Shown piece by piece: positions 8,987 to 19,806 of a DNA stretch of 64,000 nt (its first letter is position 1; each line of letters begins with the position of its first letter). The notes beneath the pieces were generated by a model. The model made no database searches, was not told where the DNA came from, and saw nothing but the letters and a program-made list of their open reading frames with translations. Made by a program: the position numbers and the translations under genes. Source of the DNA: an uncultured Helicobacter sp. (GTDB lineage: Bacteria; Campylobacterota; Campylobacteria; Campylobacterales; Helicobacteraceae); contig CASFYB010000001.1 of the NCBI GenBank assembly GCA_949298825.1, positions 62,001-126,000 on the forward strand. Reading direction: 5' to 3'.

Positions 8987-11425
8987 TTAGCCTATTACAA
9001 AATTAACCAACTTTCCAGGGACAAATACCTCTTTTTTGACCTCTTTGCCATCAAGCCATTTTTGAGCGCCATCATAGGCAAGCTTTAACACCTCTTCTTT
9101 GCTTGCATTTTTACTTACCTTGATTTCTGTACGCTTTTTACCATTTATGCTTATGATGATGAGATCATCTTGACTAACTAATGCTAAAGGATCTAGATCA
9201 ATAGGCCCCAAATTTTTCAAATCAAAATAAGTCGCTGATATTTCCCAACAAATATGGGGGATAATAGGCTCAAGCACAGAGGCTAAAATAAAATACCCCT
9301 CAGTCCACACATCTATATTCTCCTGTGCACTCAAGGCATTAAAAGCTTCCATACACGCAGCAATTAGAGTATTAAATGCAAAACCAGACTGCTTTTTGCT
9401 AAAAATTTCTTCACTTTTTAATAAGGCTTCATAGACTTTTTTCCGAGCATATTTTTCATCATCTTTCAAATTTTTAGAATCTATAGTTGGTTTATGTGTG
9501 CATTTTTTGACCTTGCTAGATCGCTCTACAAAACGTCTAATAAAGCGATATCCACCCTCAAGTGCACTATCATTCCATTCTAGCTCTTTTGTCGGTGGTG
9601 CAGCAAAAAGGATAAAAAGCCTTGCTGTATCTGCGCCATATTTTTGAATAATCTCATTTGGTGGGACTACATTTCCCTTGCTCTTGCTCATTTTAGCTCC
9701 ATCTTTTAGCACCATACCCTGTGTCAAAAGATGCAAAAATGGCTCACCAAAATCAATATAGTTTAAATCACGCAAAACCTTAGTAAAAAAACGTGCATAC
9801 AAAAGATGTAAAATAGCATGCTCAATCCCCCCAATATACTCATCTACCCCCATCCAATATTTCACACTTTCCTCATCAAAGGCAGCCTTATCCCATTTAT
9901 CTGACTGGGTAGTATAGCGGAGAAAATACCAGCTAGACTGGAAGAAAGTATCCATCGTATCTGTTTCTCTACGGGCGATATTTCCACATTTTGGGCAAGT
10001 TACTTGCTGCCAAGCTTGATGCTTATCTAAAGGATTTCCCTCACCATCAATCCTTACATCCTCTGGTAATGTTATAGGAAGTTTCTCTCTTTTTTCTGCG
10101 ACAATACCACAGGTCTCACAATGAATAAGTGGGATGGGAGCACCCCAATAGCGCTGACGAGAAATCCCCCAATCTTTCAATCGGAAATTAATCACTCTTT
10201 TACCCAGCTCTTTAGCCTCAAAGTACTGAATAATCTTTTCTCTAGCTTCTTTTGTACTAAGCCCACTAAACTCTTTAGAATCTACCAAGCTTCCCTTATC
10301 CTCAAAAGGCTCATCTGAATTGATTACTACCTTTATAGGAAGATTATATTTAATAGCAAAAGCATTATCTCTCTCATCATGAGCAGGCACACTCATCACT
10401 GCCCCACTACCATAATCCATCAATACAAAATTTGCAACCCAAAGGGGAATCTTTTCTTTTGTGATTGGATGGATGGCATTCACCCCCAATGCCACACCCT
10501 CTTTATCTTCCATAGCCCTAGCACGAGCACTCTTTTTTTGCATAGCCTGGATTGCTTCTTTGACTTCACTAGATAGCATGCTCTGTGATATGAGGGCTGC
10601 TACAAGCGGATGCTCTGGAGCCAGAGCGCAATAAGTCACGCCAAAAATCGTATCTGCACGCGTGGTAAAAACCTGGATTTCACTAAGCTTTTGTCCATTT
10701 TCTAACGTGATAGCCTCTTCAAGCTCAAAGCAAAACTCAAGTCCACTAGATTTGCCAATCCAGTTTTCCTGCATCAAAAGCACTGCTGATGGCCATTTGC
10801 CTTCCAAGGTTTTTAAATCCCTCAAAAGCTCATCAGCATAATCTGTAATTTTGATATAGTATTGATACATTTCCTTTTGCTCAACACTATGTCCACATCG
10901 CCAACAGCAACCATCACTCACTTGCTCATTAGCCAAAACCGTCTTATCATTAGGACACCAATTTAAAAAAGCCTTCTTCCTATATACAAGGCCTCTATCC
11001 CACATATCTAAAAAAAATTGCTGCTCCCATTTAGTATAGCCAGCATCACAGGTAGCAAACTCTCTTTCCTTGCTAAAAGAAAAACCCAGAGAATCTAGCT
11101 CCTTATCCATATTTTGTATATTTTGATAAGTCCAGTTCTTAGGGTGTATCCCATGCTTGATAGCCGCATTTTCTGCTGGCATACCAAAGGCATCAAAGCC
11201 AATGGGATGCAAAACATTAAAGCCTTCCTTACGGTAATAACGTGCCATAGCATCACCCAAACAATAGTTGCGCACATGCCCCATATGGATAGATCCACTA
11301 GGATAGGGAAACATACTAAGAATATATTTTTTAGGTTTTGTAAAATCTGCTATAGGTTCATGCGTATGGTTTTGATGCCAATATTCTTGCCATTTTTTTT
11401 CAATCTCTAATGCATTGTACTCCAT
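8987..11425 (-). CDS. leuS: leucyl-tRNA synthetase
   Basis: An 812-residue class Ia synthetase. The HIGH motif appears as HMGH at 47-50 (context [14 protein letters not shown]), and KMSKS is present in [10 protein letters not shown] about two thirds along. A zinc-type CxxC/CxxC pair (CPKCG, CETCG) lies in the central part. The editing domain (CP1) and the C-terminal anticodon-binding region are complete. The enzyme charges tRNA-Leu in the cytoplasm. The gene follows secF by 12 bp and precedes the lptE-like gene by 4 bp. No irregularity is seen. Confidence 0.98.
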   Translation of the reverse strand: MEYNALEIEKKWQEYWHQNHTHEPIADFTKPKKYILSMFPYPSGSIHMGHVRNYCLGDAMARYYRKEGFNVLHPIGFDAFGMPAENAAIKHGIHPKNWTYQNIQNMDKELDSLGFSFSKEREFATCDAGYTKWEQQFFLDMWDRGLVYRKKAFLNWCPNDKTVLANEQVSDGCCWRCGHSVEQKEMYQYYIKITDYADELLRDLKTLEGKWPSAVLLMQENWIGKSSGLEFCFELEEAITLENGQKLSEIQVFTTRADTIFGVTYCALAPEHPLVAALISQSMLSSEVKEAIQAMQKKSARARAMEDKEGVALGVNAIHPITKEKIPLWVANFVLMDYGSGAVMSVPAHDERDNAFAIKYNLPIKVVINSDEPFEDKGSLVDSKEFSGLSTKEAREKIIQYFEAKELGKRVINFRLKDWGISRQRYWGAPIPLIHCETCGIVAEKREKLPITLPEDVRIDGEGNPLDKHQAWQQVTCPKCGNIARRETDTMDTFFQSSWYFLRYTTQSDKWDKAAFDEESVKYWMGVDEYIGGIEHAILHLLYARFFTKVLRDLNYIDFGEPFLHLLTQGMVLKDGAKMSKSKGNVVPPNEIIQKYGADTARLFILFAAPPTKELEWNDSALEGGYRFIRRFVERSSKVKKCTHKPTIDSKNLKDDEKYARKKVYEALLKSEEIFSKKQSGFAFNTLIAACMEAFNALSAQENIDVWTEGYFILASVLEPIIPHICWEISATYFDLKNLGPIDLDPLALVSQDDLIIISINGKKRTEIKVSKNASKEEVLKLAYDGAQKWLDGKEVKKEVFVPGKLVNFVIG

Positions 11426-11437
11426 ATTCTTCCCTTT

Positions 11438-12409
11438 TTATACTCGACCATTTTCATACATTTGTCTAAGACGCTCTTTTTCCTGTATTTTTTTAGCTTT
11501 TTGTATTTCTTTTTGATGATATTTTTCAATATCAAAGCCAAATAAAATCGCCAACTTAGGTGCGACAAACATAGAACTATAAGTACCAAAAACAACGCCA
11601 AACAACATTGGCAAAGAAAAGCCAATAATATTTTCTCCACCAAATAAATAAAGCGTAAGAAGGACAAAAAACACAGTAAGCGAAGTAAGCAGCGTCCTTG
11701 ATAATGTGCTTGATATTGCCTCATTAATAACTTCAGAAATATTATTGCTTTTATCAGTTAGCATTTTTTCCCTGATTCTGTCAAAGACAATGATCGTATC
11801 ATTGATAGAATAGCCAAGTAAGGTCAAAAGAGCGGCTATAACCTCAAGATTAAGATCAATATTAAAAACAATAACACTGGCTGCTGTGATAATCACATCA
11901 TGCACCAAGGCAATAATACCAGCTAGGGCAAAGCGCCATTCATAGCGGAAACTAACATACAGCATCATGGCTATTGTTGCTAAGACAAGGGATAAAATAC
12001 CTTTTTGTTTTAGCTCATTACCTACCTTTGGACCCACAGTATCGAGCTTTCTAATCTCAAAATCTCCACTACCCTTTAAGGTCGTCTCTATAACCTCATT
12101 TAAATTTTGCGTGCCAAAATGATCGCTATAGGGTATTTTAATTAGCAACTCTTCTTTGCTGCCATATTCACTAACCTGAGATCCCTTGAACCCTTCAGTA
12201 TTTTCAAGAATCTCACGCACCTTAGCAATTGGAGCTTCCTTTTCATAGCGGATCTGGACACTGCTTCCACCAGCAAAATCAATCCCTGCGCTAAAACCCT
12301 TTATAAAGATTAAGGCCAAAGCACCGATTGTTAAAAATATAGACAAAATAAGACCATATTTTGAATAAGCAACGAAATCAAAAATTTTTACTTTCTTGAA
12401 AATCTCCAT
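11438..12409 (-). CDS. secF: protein translocase subunit SecF
   Basis: A 323-residue membrane protein of the RND-like SecD/SecF family. It has one N-terminal membrane segment (about 15-38, ending GFSAGIDFAGGSS), a periplasmic loop, and five further membrane segments with the family motif GYSINDTIVVFDRIRE-like sequence at about 195-210. Together with SecD and YajC it uses the proton gradient to pull secreted proteins through SecYEG. The start has an AAGGAT site. It follows secD by 8 bp in the usual yajC-secD-secF order. Confidence 0.96.
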   Translation of the reverse strand: MEIFKKVKIFDFVAYSKYGLILSIFLTIGALALIFIKGFSAGIDFAGGSSVQIRYEKEAPIAKVREILENTEGFKGSQVSEYGSKEELLIKIPYSDHFGTQNLNEVIETTLKGSGDFEIRKLDTVGPKVGNELKQKGILSLVLATIAMMLYVSFRYEWRFALAGIIALVHDVIITAASVIVFNIDLNLEVIAALLTLLGYSINDTIIVFDRIREKMLTDKSNNISEVINEAISSTLSRTLLTSLTVFFVLLTLYLFGGENIIGFSLPMLFGVVFGTYSSMFVAPKLAILFGFDIEKYHQKEIQKAKKIQEKERLRQMYENGRV

Positions 12410-12417
12410 GACAATCC

Positions 12418-14004
12418 TTATTTTTTGATTCCAAACCAGAAGTTTAATGACTTGCTTTTAGAGAGATGAGGCATGATTAAATTATAAAATCCATGAGTGC
12501 CAATAATAGCCGTGATAATAGAAGCAATAATACCAATACCAGTAGTAATTGCAAATCCCTTAATAGCACCTGTACCATATGCATAAAGCAAGACAGAGGC
12601 AATAAGACTGGTAATATTAGAATCAAAGATTGCACGAGAAGCATTGATATAGCCAAGCTGTATTGATCTTTCTATGCTCTCACCAGCCTTTAGTGCTTCT
12701 CTAATCCTTTCATTAATAATTATATTAGCATCCACAGCCACACCGACAGTTAGCACAATACCAGCCATACCAGGAAGCGTTAAGGTTGCTCCAAAAATTG
12801 CCATAATCGCGATAATCAAAAATAGATTGATCACTAGCGCAAAACTTGCAATCACACCAGCCATAGAATAATACACAATCATAAAACCAACAACCAAAAT
12901 AAAGCCAGAAGCCAGAGCTATAATAGAGGATCTAATACTATCTGCCCCAAGACTTGGTCCCACACTCCTTTTTTCAAGCACTTCAAGAGGAGCTGAGAGT
13001 GCTCCTGATCTAAGGGTGATGGCTAGATCGCTAGCTTGTTCTTTGGTAAAGCCACCACTAATCTGACCGCTCCCTCCACCGATCCTTTGACGGATAACAG
13101 GAGCAGAATACACCTTACCATCAAGCACAATTGCCATGCGTTTACCAATATTAGAACCTGAAAAGTCCCCAAATATTTTTGCACCTTGAGAATCAAGAGT
13201 AAAGCTCACAACTGGCTGATGACTTTCATCATAGACAACCCGCGCATCTGTAATCCTATCCCCATCCAAAATAGGCACAGCCTTTAATAATATCTTTGCA
13301 TCTCCATATCCATCAAGATAGGGCAAAATCACATCGCCATACTTCTGGGCTTCAAGCTCACTCATACTATCAACGCGATTGTTCCTATCTTCATCTACAG
13401 CCATCATTTGCAAATGAGCTGATTTAGAAATTAGATTCCGCGCCCTATTTTCCTCTTCTATAGTCTTTATCCCAGGTAGGCCTACAAGGATATTATCTAC
13501 GCCTTGTTGTGTGATACTAGGTTCTGATAAGCCAAACTGATCAAGACGATTTCTAATAGTTGCTACAGCTTGCTCTACAGCATTTTTTTTGATATTTGCA
13601 GCCTCTTGTGCAGTCAGACTAATATGATATACAAGCTCTTGCTTATCAATCTTTAAGCCCTGGAATTTCTTTAAAATATCATCCAATAGCTTAGCATCCG
13701 CAGAATCTAAAAGCCCTATATCTATGCCATTATCACGAGCATGAAGATAATCTAGCAATACCTTTTTCTGCTTTAACTCAAAGTTAATAGAAGCTGATAA
13801 AGAACTATAATAAGCCTTGATAGCCTCATCAGTTTTTACACCAAGCAATAAGTTTAACCCACCCTGCAAATCTAGACCCAAAGAGATCTTTGGACCCTTA
13901 GTCTGAAAGAGAGAGGGTATGGAAAATCCGATACCAAAAATAAGCGCAACACAAAAAATAAATATTTTATAATTTGGTGCTGGTTTTAAGGAATGTGCTT
14001 TCAT
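12418..14004 (-). CDS. secD: protein translocase subunit SecD
   Basis: A 528-residue SecD. The N-terminal membrane segment is followed by the [14 protein letters not shown] signature, a large periplasmic P1 domain, and a C-terminal six-helix block containing [16 protein letters not shown]. It works with SecF and YajC at SecYEG. Its start abuts the yajC stop with an ATGA-like 1 bp overlap, so the two are translationally coupled. No defects are seen. Confidence 0.97.
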   Translation of the reverse strand: MKAHSLKPAPNYKIFIFCVALIFGIGFSIPSLFQTKGPKISLGLDLQGGLNLLLGVKTDEAIKAYYSSLSASINFELKQKKVLLDYLHARDNGIDIGLLDSADAKLLDDILKKFQGLKIDKQELVYHISLTAQEAANIKKNAVEQAVATIRNRLDQFGLSEPSITQQGVDNILVGLPGIKTIEEENRARNLISKSAHLQMMAVDEDRNNRVDSMSELEAQKYGDVILPYLDGYGDAKILLKAVPILDGDRITDARVVYDESHQPVVSFTLDSQGAKIFGDFSGSNIGKRMAIVLDGKVYSAPVIRQRIGGGSGQISGGFTKEQASDLAITLRSGALSAPLEVLEKRSVGPSLGADSIRSSIIALASGFILVVGFMIVYYSMAGVIASFALVINLFLIIAIMAIFGATLTLPGMAGIVLTVGVAVDANIIINERIREALKAGESIERSIQLGYINASRAIFDSNITSLIASVLLYAYGTGAIKGFAITTGIGIIASIITAIIGTHGFYNLIMPHLSKSKSLNFWFGIKK

Positions 14005-14291
14005 TATTTGATTGCTGTCTCTTCTTCAATCTTATAGGCAACATACTCTTTTGCTATCTTTACGGTTGTATCACTATTTAGCTTAACAGAAAAAAACTTC
14101 TCTTCAGCCTTTACAAACTCACAAATAAAGCCGCCATTAGTAACAATCTTATCACCCTTTTTTAGATTCTCTAGCATTTCTTTATGTTTTTTTTGCTGGA
14201 CTCGCTGCGGACGAATGATAAAAAAATAAAAAATTAAGATCAAAATTACAAAAGGTAATAGGGAAGTTAAAATACTTTGAGAGTTTTGCAT
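14004..14291 (-). CDS. yajC: YajC, accessory subunit of the Sec translocase
   Basis: A 95-residue protein with a single N-terminal membrane segment (about 10-28), the [17 protein letters not shown] motif just after it, and a small beta-rich cytoplasmic domain ([14 protein letters not shown]). This is the standard YajC layout and length. It heads the secDF operon. A hydrophobic first membrane segment and the coupled secD make the call secure. Confidence 0.95.
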   Translation of the reverse strand: MQNSQSILTSLLPFVILILIFYFFIIRPQRVQQKKHKEMLENLKKGDKIVTNGGFICEFVKAEEKFFSVKLNSDTTVKIAKEYVAYKIEEETAIK

Positions 14292-14341
14292 AAATCATCC
14301 TTTGGATTAAAAATAAAAAATATAATAATAACGCGTTTTTG

Positions 14342-15508
14342 TTATTTTGAAAGCTTATTCATAAAAAAGAGTAAGACTGATCCAATAAGTGCGGCCAAAA
14401 ATGAAGCACACAAAATCGCAATCTTGGCTAGTTGAATAACATCTTCATTATCAAAGGCAAGATGAGTGACAAAAATAGACATCGTAAAGCCAATACCAGC
14501 CAAAAGTCCTGCTCCAAAAATATGCCGCCATAAAAGCTTTTCTGGTTTTTTGACAATCTTCATCTTATCGCATATAAAACATAATAAAAAAATTCCAAGT
14601 GGTTTGCCAAGTACCAAGCCAAGCAAAATCCCAAAAAATACACGAGTAGATTCCAAATCTATTACAAAAGCATCAAATCTAACACCAGCATTAGCTAATG
14701 CAAAAAGAGGCATAACCAAATATATACTATAAGGATGCAATAAATGCTCAAGTCGCTCAAGCATGCCAGGCTTATTTTCCTTACCTCCATCAATAGGTAT
14801 GCTAAAGGCTAGAATCACAGCAGAGACAGTAGCATGGATCCCACTAGCATGAATGCACAACCACAATAAAATCCCTAATATCAAATAATAAACAAACTTC
14901 TGGATTCTAAAATAATGTAAAATCGCTAAGCAGGCAACAAGACCACAAGATATAGCCAAATAGCCCCAGAGTATCTCACCTGTATAGAAAATCGCAATAA
15001 CAAGAATAGCCCCTAGATCATCCACCACAGCTAAAGTCACCAAAAAAAGCTTCAAAGAAGCAGGTATGCAAGATCCAAGCAAAGAAGCCACACCCAATGC
15101 AAAAGCAATATCTGTAGCCATTGGTATGCCAAAGCCATGAGAATAATTACTGTTTGCATTTACAGCTAGATACAATAATGCAGGGATGAGCATACCACCA
15201 ATAGCTGCTACTATAGGAAAGCCAGCTTTTTGCAAACCAGAAAGCTCCCCACGCAAGAATTCTCGCTTGATCTCTAGCCCAACAGTAAAGAAAAACAAAC
15301 TCATCAATACATCATTGATCCAATGATGCAGGCTAAAACCCACAAATAAGTCAAAAATCTGCACCCCGAGTTTATATTCCCAAAAATGTAAAAATTCAGA
15401 AGAGATAGCTGAATTTGCCATAAAAATGGCAATCAGCGTAGCAATCAATAATAAAATACCACCAAAAGATTCTGAATGTGTCAACTGACACAATCTTTTA
15501 AACATCAA
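14342..15508 (-). CDS. nhaA: Na+/H+ antiporter NhaA (copy 1)
   Basis: A 388-residue NhaA of normal length, with about 12 membrane helices. The ion-binding double aspartate is present in TLAVVDDLGAILVIA, and PMATDIAFALGVASLLG is conserved in helix IV. It exchanges sodium for protons at the inner membrane, helping pH and salt homeostasis. Its start overlaps the stop of the second nhaA by 4 bp (ATGA), so the pair is translationally coupled. It lies upstream of yajC-secDF, as the single nhaA does in H. pylori, so this copy is the likely positional ortholog. Confidence 0.95.
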   Translation of the reverse strand: MMFKRLCQLTHSESFGGILLLIATLIAIFMANSAISSEFLHFWEYKLGVQIFDLFVGFSLHHWINDVLMSLFFFTVGLEIKREFLRGELSGLQKAGFPIVAAIGGMLIPALLYLAVNANSNYSHGFGIPMATDIAFALGVASLLGSCIPASLKLFLVTLAVVDDLGAILVIAIFYTGEILWGYLAISCGLVACLAILHYFRIQKFVYYLILGILLWLCIHASGIHATVSAVILAFSIPIDGGKENKPGMLERLEHLLHPYSIYLVMPLFALANAGVRFDAFVIDLESTRVFFGILLGLVLGKPLGIFLLCFICDKMKIVKKPEKLLWRHIFGAGLLAGIGFTMSIFVTHLAFDNEDVIQLAKIAILCASFLAALIGSVLLFFMNKLSK

Positions 15509-16971
15509 TCTACCTTTTGCTTTCTAGAAGAAGTGCTAAAAAATAAGGAAATAATCCCAAATACCACTGCTATACTAGATGCAATGATAACAGAAAGTTT
15601 TGAAGTATCAATCATATTTTGACTTTCATAGGCCAAACCTGCTACAAACATGGACATTGTAAAACCAATACCAGCTAAAAATCCTACTGCTAATACATGA
15701 CCATAGCTCAATCCCTTAGGACGGATAGAAATATTAAGCTTTTCACTAAGCCATGCAAATAAGACAATGCCAATTGGCTTACCTATTACTAAACCAAGAA
15801 CAGTACCCCATAAAATACCATCACTAAATAAATCTAGATTACTATCAATAACCACCCCACCATTAGCAAAGGCAAAAAGAGGCACGATAAAATAGGCACA
15901 TATAGGTTGGAGCGCATGCTCTAGACTTAAGAGTGGATTCTTAGCATATAGGGAATAGTGACTTATATTATCCAAAATATGAACATAATCACTAGCTCTT
16001 TTCATGTCAATTCTTTTTTCTTCTGTTGGCTGGATAAAGTTTTTAATCCCATCTCTAAGGGATTTAAAAAATGATTTTTTTTCGATTTTTAGCGTACTAT
16101 TTCTAATACGCTCAATCTCTTCAAAATCAATCTTATCCCATTCTTTGATCATTTTTTCAAAGTACTTTCCAGATACCTTTGTTTTACCTGGTATACAAAA
16201 AGCCAGTATAACAGCAGCTATAGTTGGATGTATGCCACTTTTATACACAGCGATCCATAGTAAAATACCAAGAATAAAATACAATGAAAGATGCTTGGTA
16301 TCACGCCAATTAATATAAATCAACACCCCTAGAATCAAAAGTGCGCAATAAAGGGCATTCATATCTAAATGCTCAGTATAGAAAATTGCAATAACACTTA
16401 CAGCACCCAAATCATCTGCTACAGCAAGCGTAACAAGGAATATCTTTATTACTGGTGGTATGCGCTTACCCATAAGAAGTATCACGCCAAGTGCAAAAGC
16501 CGTATCTGTACTCATAGCCACACCAAAACCATTAGCACTAGGAGTCCCATGATTAAAATAAAGATAGACAACAATTGGCACACAAATACCACCAATTGCC
16601 GCAAAAGTAGAAAAACTTACTTTTTTAAATCCAGCCAAATCCCCATAAAGGACCTCTCTCTTCATCTCTAGACCCACCATAAGGAAGAAAAAACTCATTA
16701 AAACATCATTAATCAGATGCAAAATACTCATCTGCTTAATATGATCATTAAACATGATTCCAACTTCAGAATTCCAAAATGAAAAATAATGAGAGGATAA
16801 AGAAGAGGTATTAGCCACGATCATAGCTATTACCACACAAACAAAAAGTAATATACCTCCGAAAGACTCATGGCCAATAAAATTATAAAGCCCTCTTTGC
16901 AAACGATCCTTAAGATAAAGAGAGCCTTGTTTTTTGGCATCAGGAAGTGTTATATCAACAAGATCTTTCAT
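15505..16971 (-). CDS. nhaA: Na+/H+ antiporter NhaA (copy 2, with a large insertion)
   Basis: A second NhaA of 488 residues, about 100 longer than copy 1. The ion-binding DD is kept in TLAVADDLGAVSVIA and the helix IV STDTAFALG stretch is present. Part of the extra length is a soluble, charged insertion at about residues 265-345, including EWDKIDFEEIERIR and a Lys-rich stretch, between two membrane helices; the rest is a roughly 25-residue N-terminal extension. The insertion is probably a cytoplasmic loop and could be a regulatory region; that is inference. It is upstream of copy 1 with a 4 bp overlap, so both are made from one message. Confidence 0.93.
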   Translation of the reverse strand: MKDLVDITLPDAKKQGSLYLKDRLQRGLYNFIGHESFGGILLFVCVVIAMIVANTSSLSSHYFSFWNSEVGIMFNDHIKQMSILHLINDVLMSFFFLMVGLEMKREVLYGDLAGFKKVSFSTFAAIGGICVPIVVYLYFNHGTPSANGFGVAMSTDTAFALGVILLMGKRIPPVIKIFLVTLAVADDLGAVSVIAIFYTEHLDMNALYCALLILGVLIYINWRDTKHLSLYFILGILLWIAVYKSGIHPTIAAVILAFCIPGKTKVSGKYFEKMIKEWDKIDFEEIERIRNSTLKIEKKSFFKSLRDGIKNFIQPTEEKRIDMKRASDYVHILDNISHYSLYAKNPLLSLEHALQPICAYFIVPLFAFANGGVVIDSNLDLFSDGILWGTVLGLVIGKPIGIVLFAWLSEKLNISIRPKGLSYGHVLAVGFLAGIGFTMSMFVAGLAYESQNMIDTSKLSVIIASSIAVVFGIISLFFSTSSRKQKVD

Positions 16972-17010
16972 AAATTAACATACCCAAAAATTAATTTTTA
17001 ATATAAAGTT

Positions 17011-17574
17011 TTATTTTACCTTTTCTACATACTCAGCAGTTTCAGTATTTACACGGATGACCTCTCCCTCAAGTACATGAAAAGGGATTTGCACAACAGC
17101 GCCAGTCTCAAGTGTAGCTGGCTTTTTGCCACCACTTGATGTATCTCCTTTAAAATTAGGTGCAGTTTCAACAATTTTTAACTCCACAATCTGAGGGACA
17201 TCTACAGAAATCGCCTTATTATTGTGAAATAATATCTGAACATTCATACCATCTAGCATCCACTTAGAAACATCACCTACTTGATCATCGCTAAGTCCGA
17301 TTTGCTCATAAGTCTCTGTATCCATAAACTGGAACATTTCTCCATCATGATAAAGGAATTGCATTGTTTTTTCAGCTAGGTTTGGCTCCTCGCACTTATC
17401 TCCAGCATGGAAAGTTTTTTCAATCACCTTGCCATCAAGAAAAGATTTAATCTTAGCCCTTACAAAAGCCGCACCTTTACCTGGTTTTACATGTTGATAT
17501 TCAACAATACGATAAGGCACTCCTTCAATTTCAATCTTTAATCCCTTTTTTAGTTCACTCATACCAATAGCCAT
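17011..17574 (-). CDS. efp: translation elongation factor P
   Basis: A 187-residue EF-P with three beta-barrel domains. The tip loop reads PGKGAAF with Lys33, the residue that is modified or directly acts at the peptidyl-transfer centre to rescue polyproline stalls. The sequence is nearly identical to H. pylori EF-P at both ends. No modification enzyme (epmA/epmB) is adjacent. It lies 19 bp downstream of fba with the same neighbours as in H. pylori. Confidence 0.97.
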   Translation of the reverse strand: MAIGMSELKKGLKIEIEGVPYRIVEYQHVKPGKGAAFVRAKIKSFLDGKVIEKTFHAGDKCEEPNLAEKTMQFLYHDGEMFQFMDTETYEQIGLSDDQVGDVSKWMLDGMNVQILFHNNKAISVDVPQIVELKIVETAPNFKGDTSSGGKKPATLETGAVVQIPFHVLEGEVIRVNTETAEYVEKVK

Positions 17575-17593
17575 ATTTCCTCCTTTAATTTAT

Positions 17594-18517
17594 CTAAATT
17601 TTACCAGCAGATCCCAATATATGCATGCGCTCAACTATCACCTTTTTCATCGCTTCAATACCAGGTGAGAAGAATTTTCTTAAATCAAATTGAGTAGGAT
17701 CATTATTGGCTACCTTGCGCACTTCTGCCATAAAGGCTATACGCAAATCTGTATCTGTATTTACCTTATTGATCCCGCCCTTTACAGATTCTTGCAAAAA
17801 GTCAAATGGTACGCCCTTGCTTCCCTTGAGATCACCACCTGTAGATAAGAAACTTTCACGCACATATTCAGGAATAGCACTTGCCCCATGCAATACAAGA
17901 GGAATATTTGTCAATCGCTTCACTTCTTGCAAACGTTCAAAATCAAGCTTTGGCTCACCCTTAAATTTAAATGCCCCATGGCTTGTGCCGATAGCTGGTG
18001 CAAGATAATCAACACCGCTTTCTTTTACAAATATTTCTGCCTCTTTTGGATTGACAAGCACAGCATCTTTTTCATCAACTGAAATATTATCTTCAATCCC
18101 CATCAAACGCCCTAGTTCTGCCTCTACACTCACACCCCTTTGATGTGCAAACTCAACAACCTGCTTTGTCATTTCTAGATTCTCTTCAAACTCATGATGA
18201 GAAGCATCAATCATTACAGATGTAAAGCCAGCCTCAATAGCATTCTTACAAGAATCAAAACTAGTCCCATGATCAAGATGGAGAGCTACTGGTATATGAG
18301 GATAGGATTTAGCCATAGTCTTTGCCATGCCTACTACCATATCTATCCCCATATATTTAATCGCACCCTCACTAGCTTGAATAAAAATGGGTGAGCTCGC
18401 CTCATGGGCTGCCTCAAAAATAGCGCGTAACATTTCATAGTTGACAAAATTAAAAGCGCCGACGCCATAAAATTCTTTATGAGCTTTTTGTAAAATTTCA
18501 TTACCCTGAAGCAACAT
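17594..18517 (-). CDS. fba: class II fructose-bisphosphate aldolase
   Basis: A 307-residue zinc-dependent class II aldolase. Metal-binding HLDHG and the SVMIDASHHEFEEN segment are intact, as is GTSHGAFKF further on. It interconverts fructose-1,6-bisphosphate with the triose phosphates; in Helicobacter it works mainly in gluconeogenesis, which fits the ppsA gene at 43258. It sits between the PEB4-type chaperone and efp in the H. pylori order. Confidence 0.96.
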   Translation of the reverse strand: MLLQGNEILQKAHKEFYGVGAFNFVNYEMLRAIFEAAHEASSPIFIQASEGAIKYMGIDMVVGMAKTMAKSYPHIPVALHLDHGTSFDSCKNAIEAGFTSVMIDASHHEFEENLEMTKQVVEFAHQRGVSVEAELGRLMGIEDNISVDEKDAVLVNPKEAEIFVKESGVDYLAPAIGTSHGAFKFKGEPKLDFERLQEVKRLTNIPLVLHGASAIPEYVRESFLSTGGDLKGSKGVPFDFLQESVKGGINKVNTDTDLRIAFMAEVRKVANNDPTQFDLRKFFSPGIEAMKKVIVERMHILGSAGKI

Positions 18518-18526
18518 TTCTAGCCC

Positions 18527-19360
18527 TTAGTTAATTGTTATTTTTGCGTTATTTCTAAGAGTTTGGATTTTTTGCTGGATGACCTCTTGAAACTTCTGCT
18601 CTTTAAACATATTTTCAATTCCCTGTTTTGCTTCTTCAAAACTTACTTGCTTTGGCTCACTTTTCTTAATAAGATAGATCACATGATAGCCATAATCTGT
18701 TTTAACAGGTGTTTTTGTATAGGTGCCAGGTTTTAGTTCAAAAACAGCTTTTGCAAACTCTGGAACCATCTGATTTCTTTGGAAAGTACCAAGATCACCA
18801 CCATTTTGAGCCTTCTTTGCATTAGGATCGATAGTGTTTTTATTAGCAAGCTCAATAAAGCGTGCTTCTATTTTTGTTTTTGGTGCCTTATTCAAATCAG
18901 CAATGATCTTTTCTGCCTCATCTTGAGACTTTACCAAAATATGGCGTGCTTGACCTTCTTGCTGTACAAACTGATTTGGATTGTCATCATAAAACTTTTT
19001 TAAATCTGATTCTGGAATCTTGATTTGATTGACTTCTTTAGCAATTTTTTGCTGCCATCCATTTACAAGTAGCTGTTTTTTAATATTTTCTAAAGCTTCT
19101 TTATACTCTTTGCTATCTTCTATTTTTTCGCTTTTTGCCGCCTTTTCAATAAGTATCTCATTTATTTTCTGATTGATGAGACCTGTTTTTTGTTCTTGAT
19201 TTAGTTTATCAAAATCAAAGTTTGGCATCTGTTGCTTTAGCATATCAAAATCTTTTTCTGTGATAACCACACCATCTACATTTGCTAGGTCTTTAGCATT
19301 GGCAATCCCAGAAAAAAGTATACCAGCCGCAACGACACTCATTACTTTTGCATATCTCAT
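18527..19360 (-). CDS. periplasmic peptidyl-prolyl isomerase / chaperone (PEB4/Cbf2 type)
   Basis: A SurA-like periplasmic protein of about 277 residues. A signal peptide (MRYAKVMSVVAAGILFSG...ANA) precedes a SurA-N-like helical region and a parvulin domain starting at EGQARHILVKS, with the conserved GGDLGTFQRNQMVPEF stretch. It should assist outer-membrane protein folding. A longer reading frame begins at 19372, but the GGAG site is spaced correctly only for the ATG at 19360, so I chose that start. The family includes C. jejuni PEB4 and the H. pylori antigen next to fba. Confidence 0.93.
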   Translation of the reverse strand: MRYAKVMSVVAAGILFSGIANAKDLANVDGVVITEKDFDMLKQQMPNFDFDKLNQEQKTGLINQKINEILIEKAAKSEKIEDSKEYKEALENIKKQLLVNGWQQKIAKEVNQIKIPESDLKKFYDDNPNQFVQQEGQARHILVKSQDEAEKIIADLNKAPKTKIEARFIELANKNTIDPNAKKAQNGGDLGTFQRNQMVPEFAKAVFELKPGTYTKTPVKTDYGYHVIYLIKKSEPKQVSFEEAKQGIENMFKEQKFQEVIQQKIQTLRNNAKITIN

Positions 19361-19428
19361 TGTATTCTCCATTTACATTTAAGATTATTATCTAAGCGAC
19401 AATATTATTATATTGTAGCTGAAAAATT

Positions 19429-19806
19429 TTAACCAACCTTAAAAATCTGATACATAATAAAAAAGCCCAAAGCCACGCATAATACCACTGAGAAATTGCT
19501 AATGCTTAAATAAATCATCGCCTTTAATATTTCGCTATTTCTCAGCATAGTAAATACCTCTCCACCAAAGCTAGAAAATGTCGTAAAACCACCTAAAAAT
19601 CCTACTATCACAAAATATCTAAAATCATGAGATAACCCCTTACTCTCTATAAACCATATACCAACCCCCATTAAAAGCCCTCCAAGTGCATTAACCATCA
19701 AGGTCCCATAAGGAAAGGTTTCAAGATTTAATCTTGATGAGAACAGCCATCTTGCTATAGATCCTATCCCTCCACCCAAAAAAATAGATAATAAAATTTT
19801 GATCAT
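19429..19806 (-). CDS. crcB: fluoride exporter CrcB/Fluc
   Basis: A 125-residue membrane protein with four helices. Family motifs GGGIGSIARWLFS at the start, PYGTLMVNALGGLLMG in helix 2 and GFLGGFTTFSSFGGE in helix 3 are all present. The channel works as an antiparallel dimer and expels fluoride. The frame is open 13 codons further upstream, but the ATG at 19806 overlaps the hemD stop as ATGA and gives the standard length, so I place the start there. No fluoride riboswitch is recognisable because the gene is internal to an operon. Confidence 0.93.
   Translation of the reverse strand: MIKILLSIFLGGGIGSIARWLFSSRLNLETFPYGTLMVNALGGLLMGVGIWFIESKGLSHDFRYFVIVGFLGGFTTFSSFGGEVFTMLRNSEILKAMIYLSISNFSVVLCVALGFFIMYQIFKVG

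Noticed and set aside
11407-11724. A 105-codon minus-strand frame with hydrophobic stretches upstream of leuS
   Set aside because: It lies almost entirely inside secF in another frame; it is a shadow of a membrane-protein gene.
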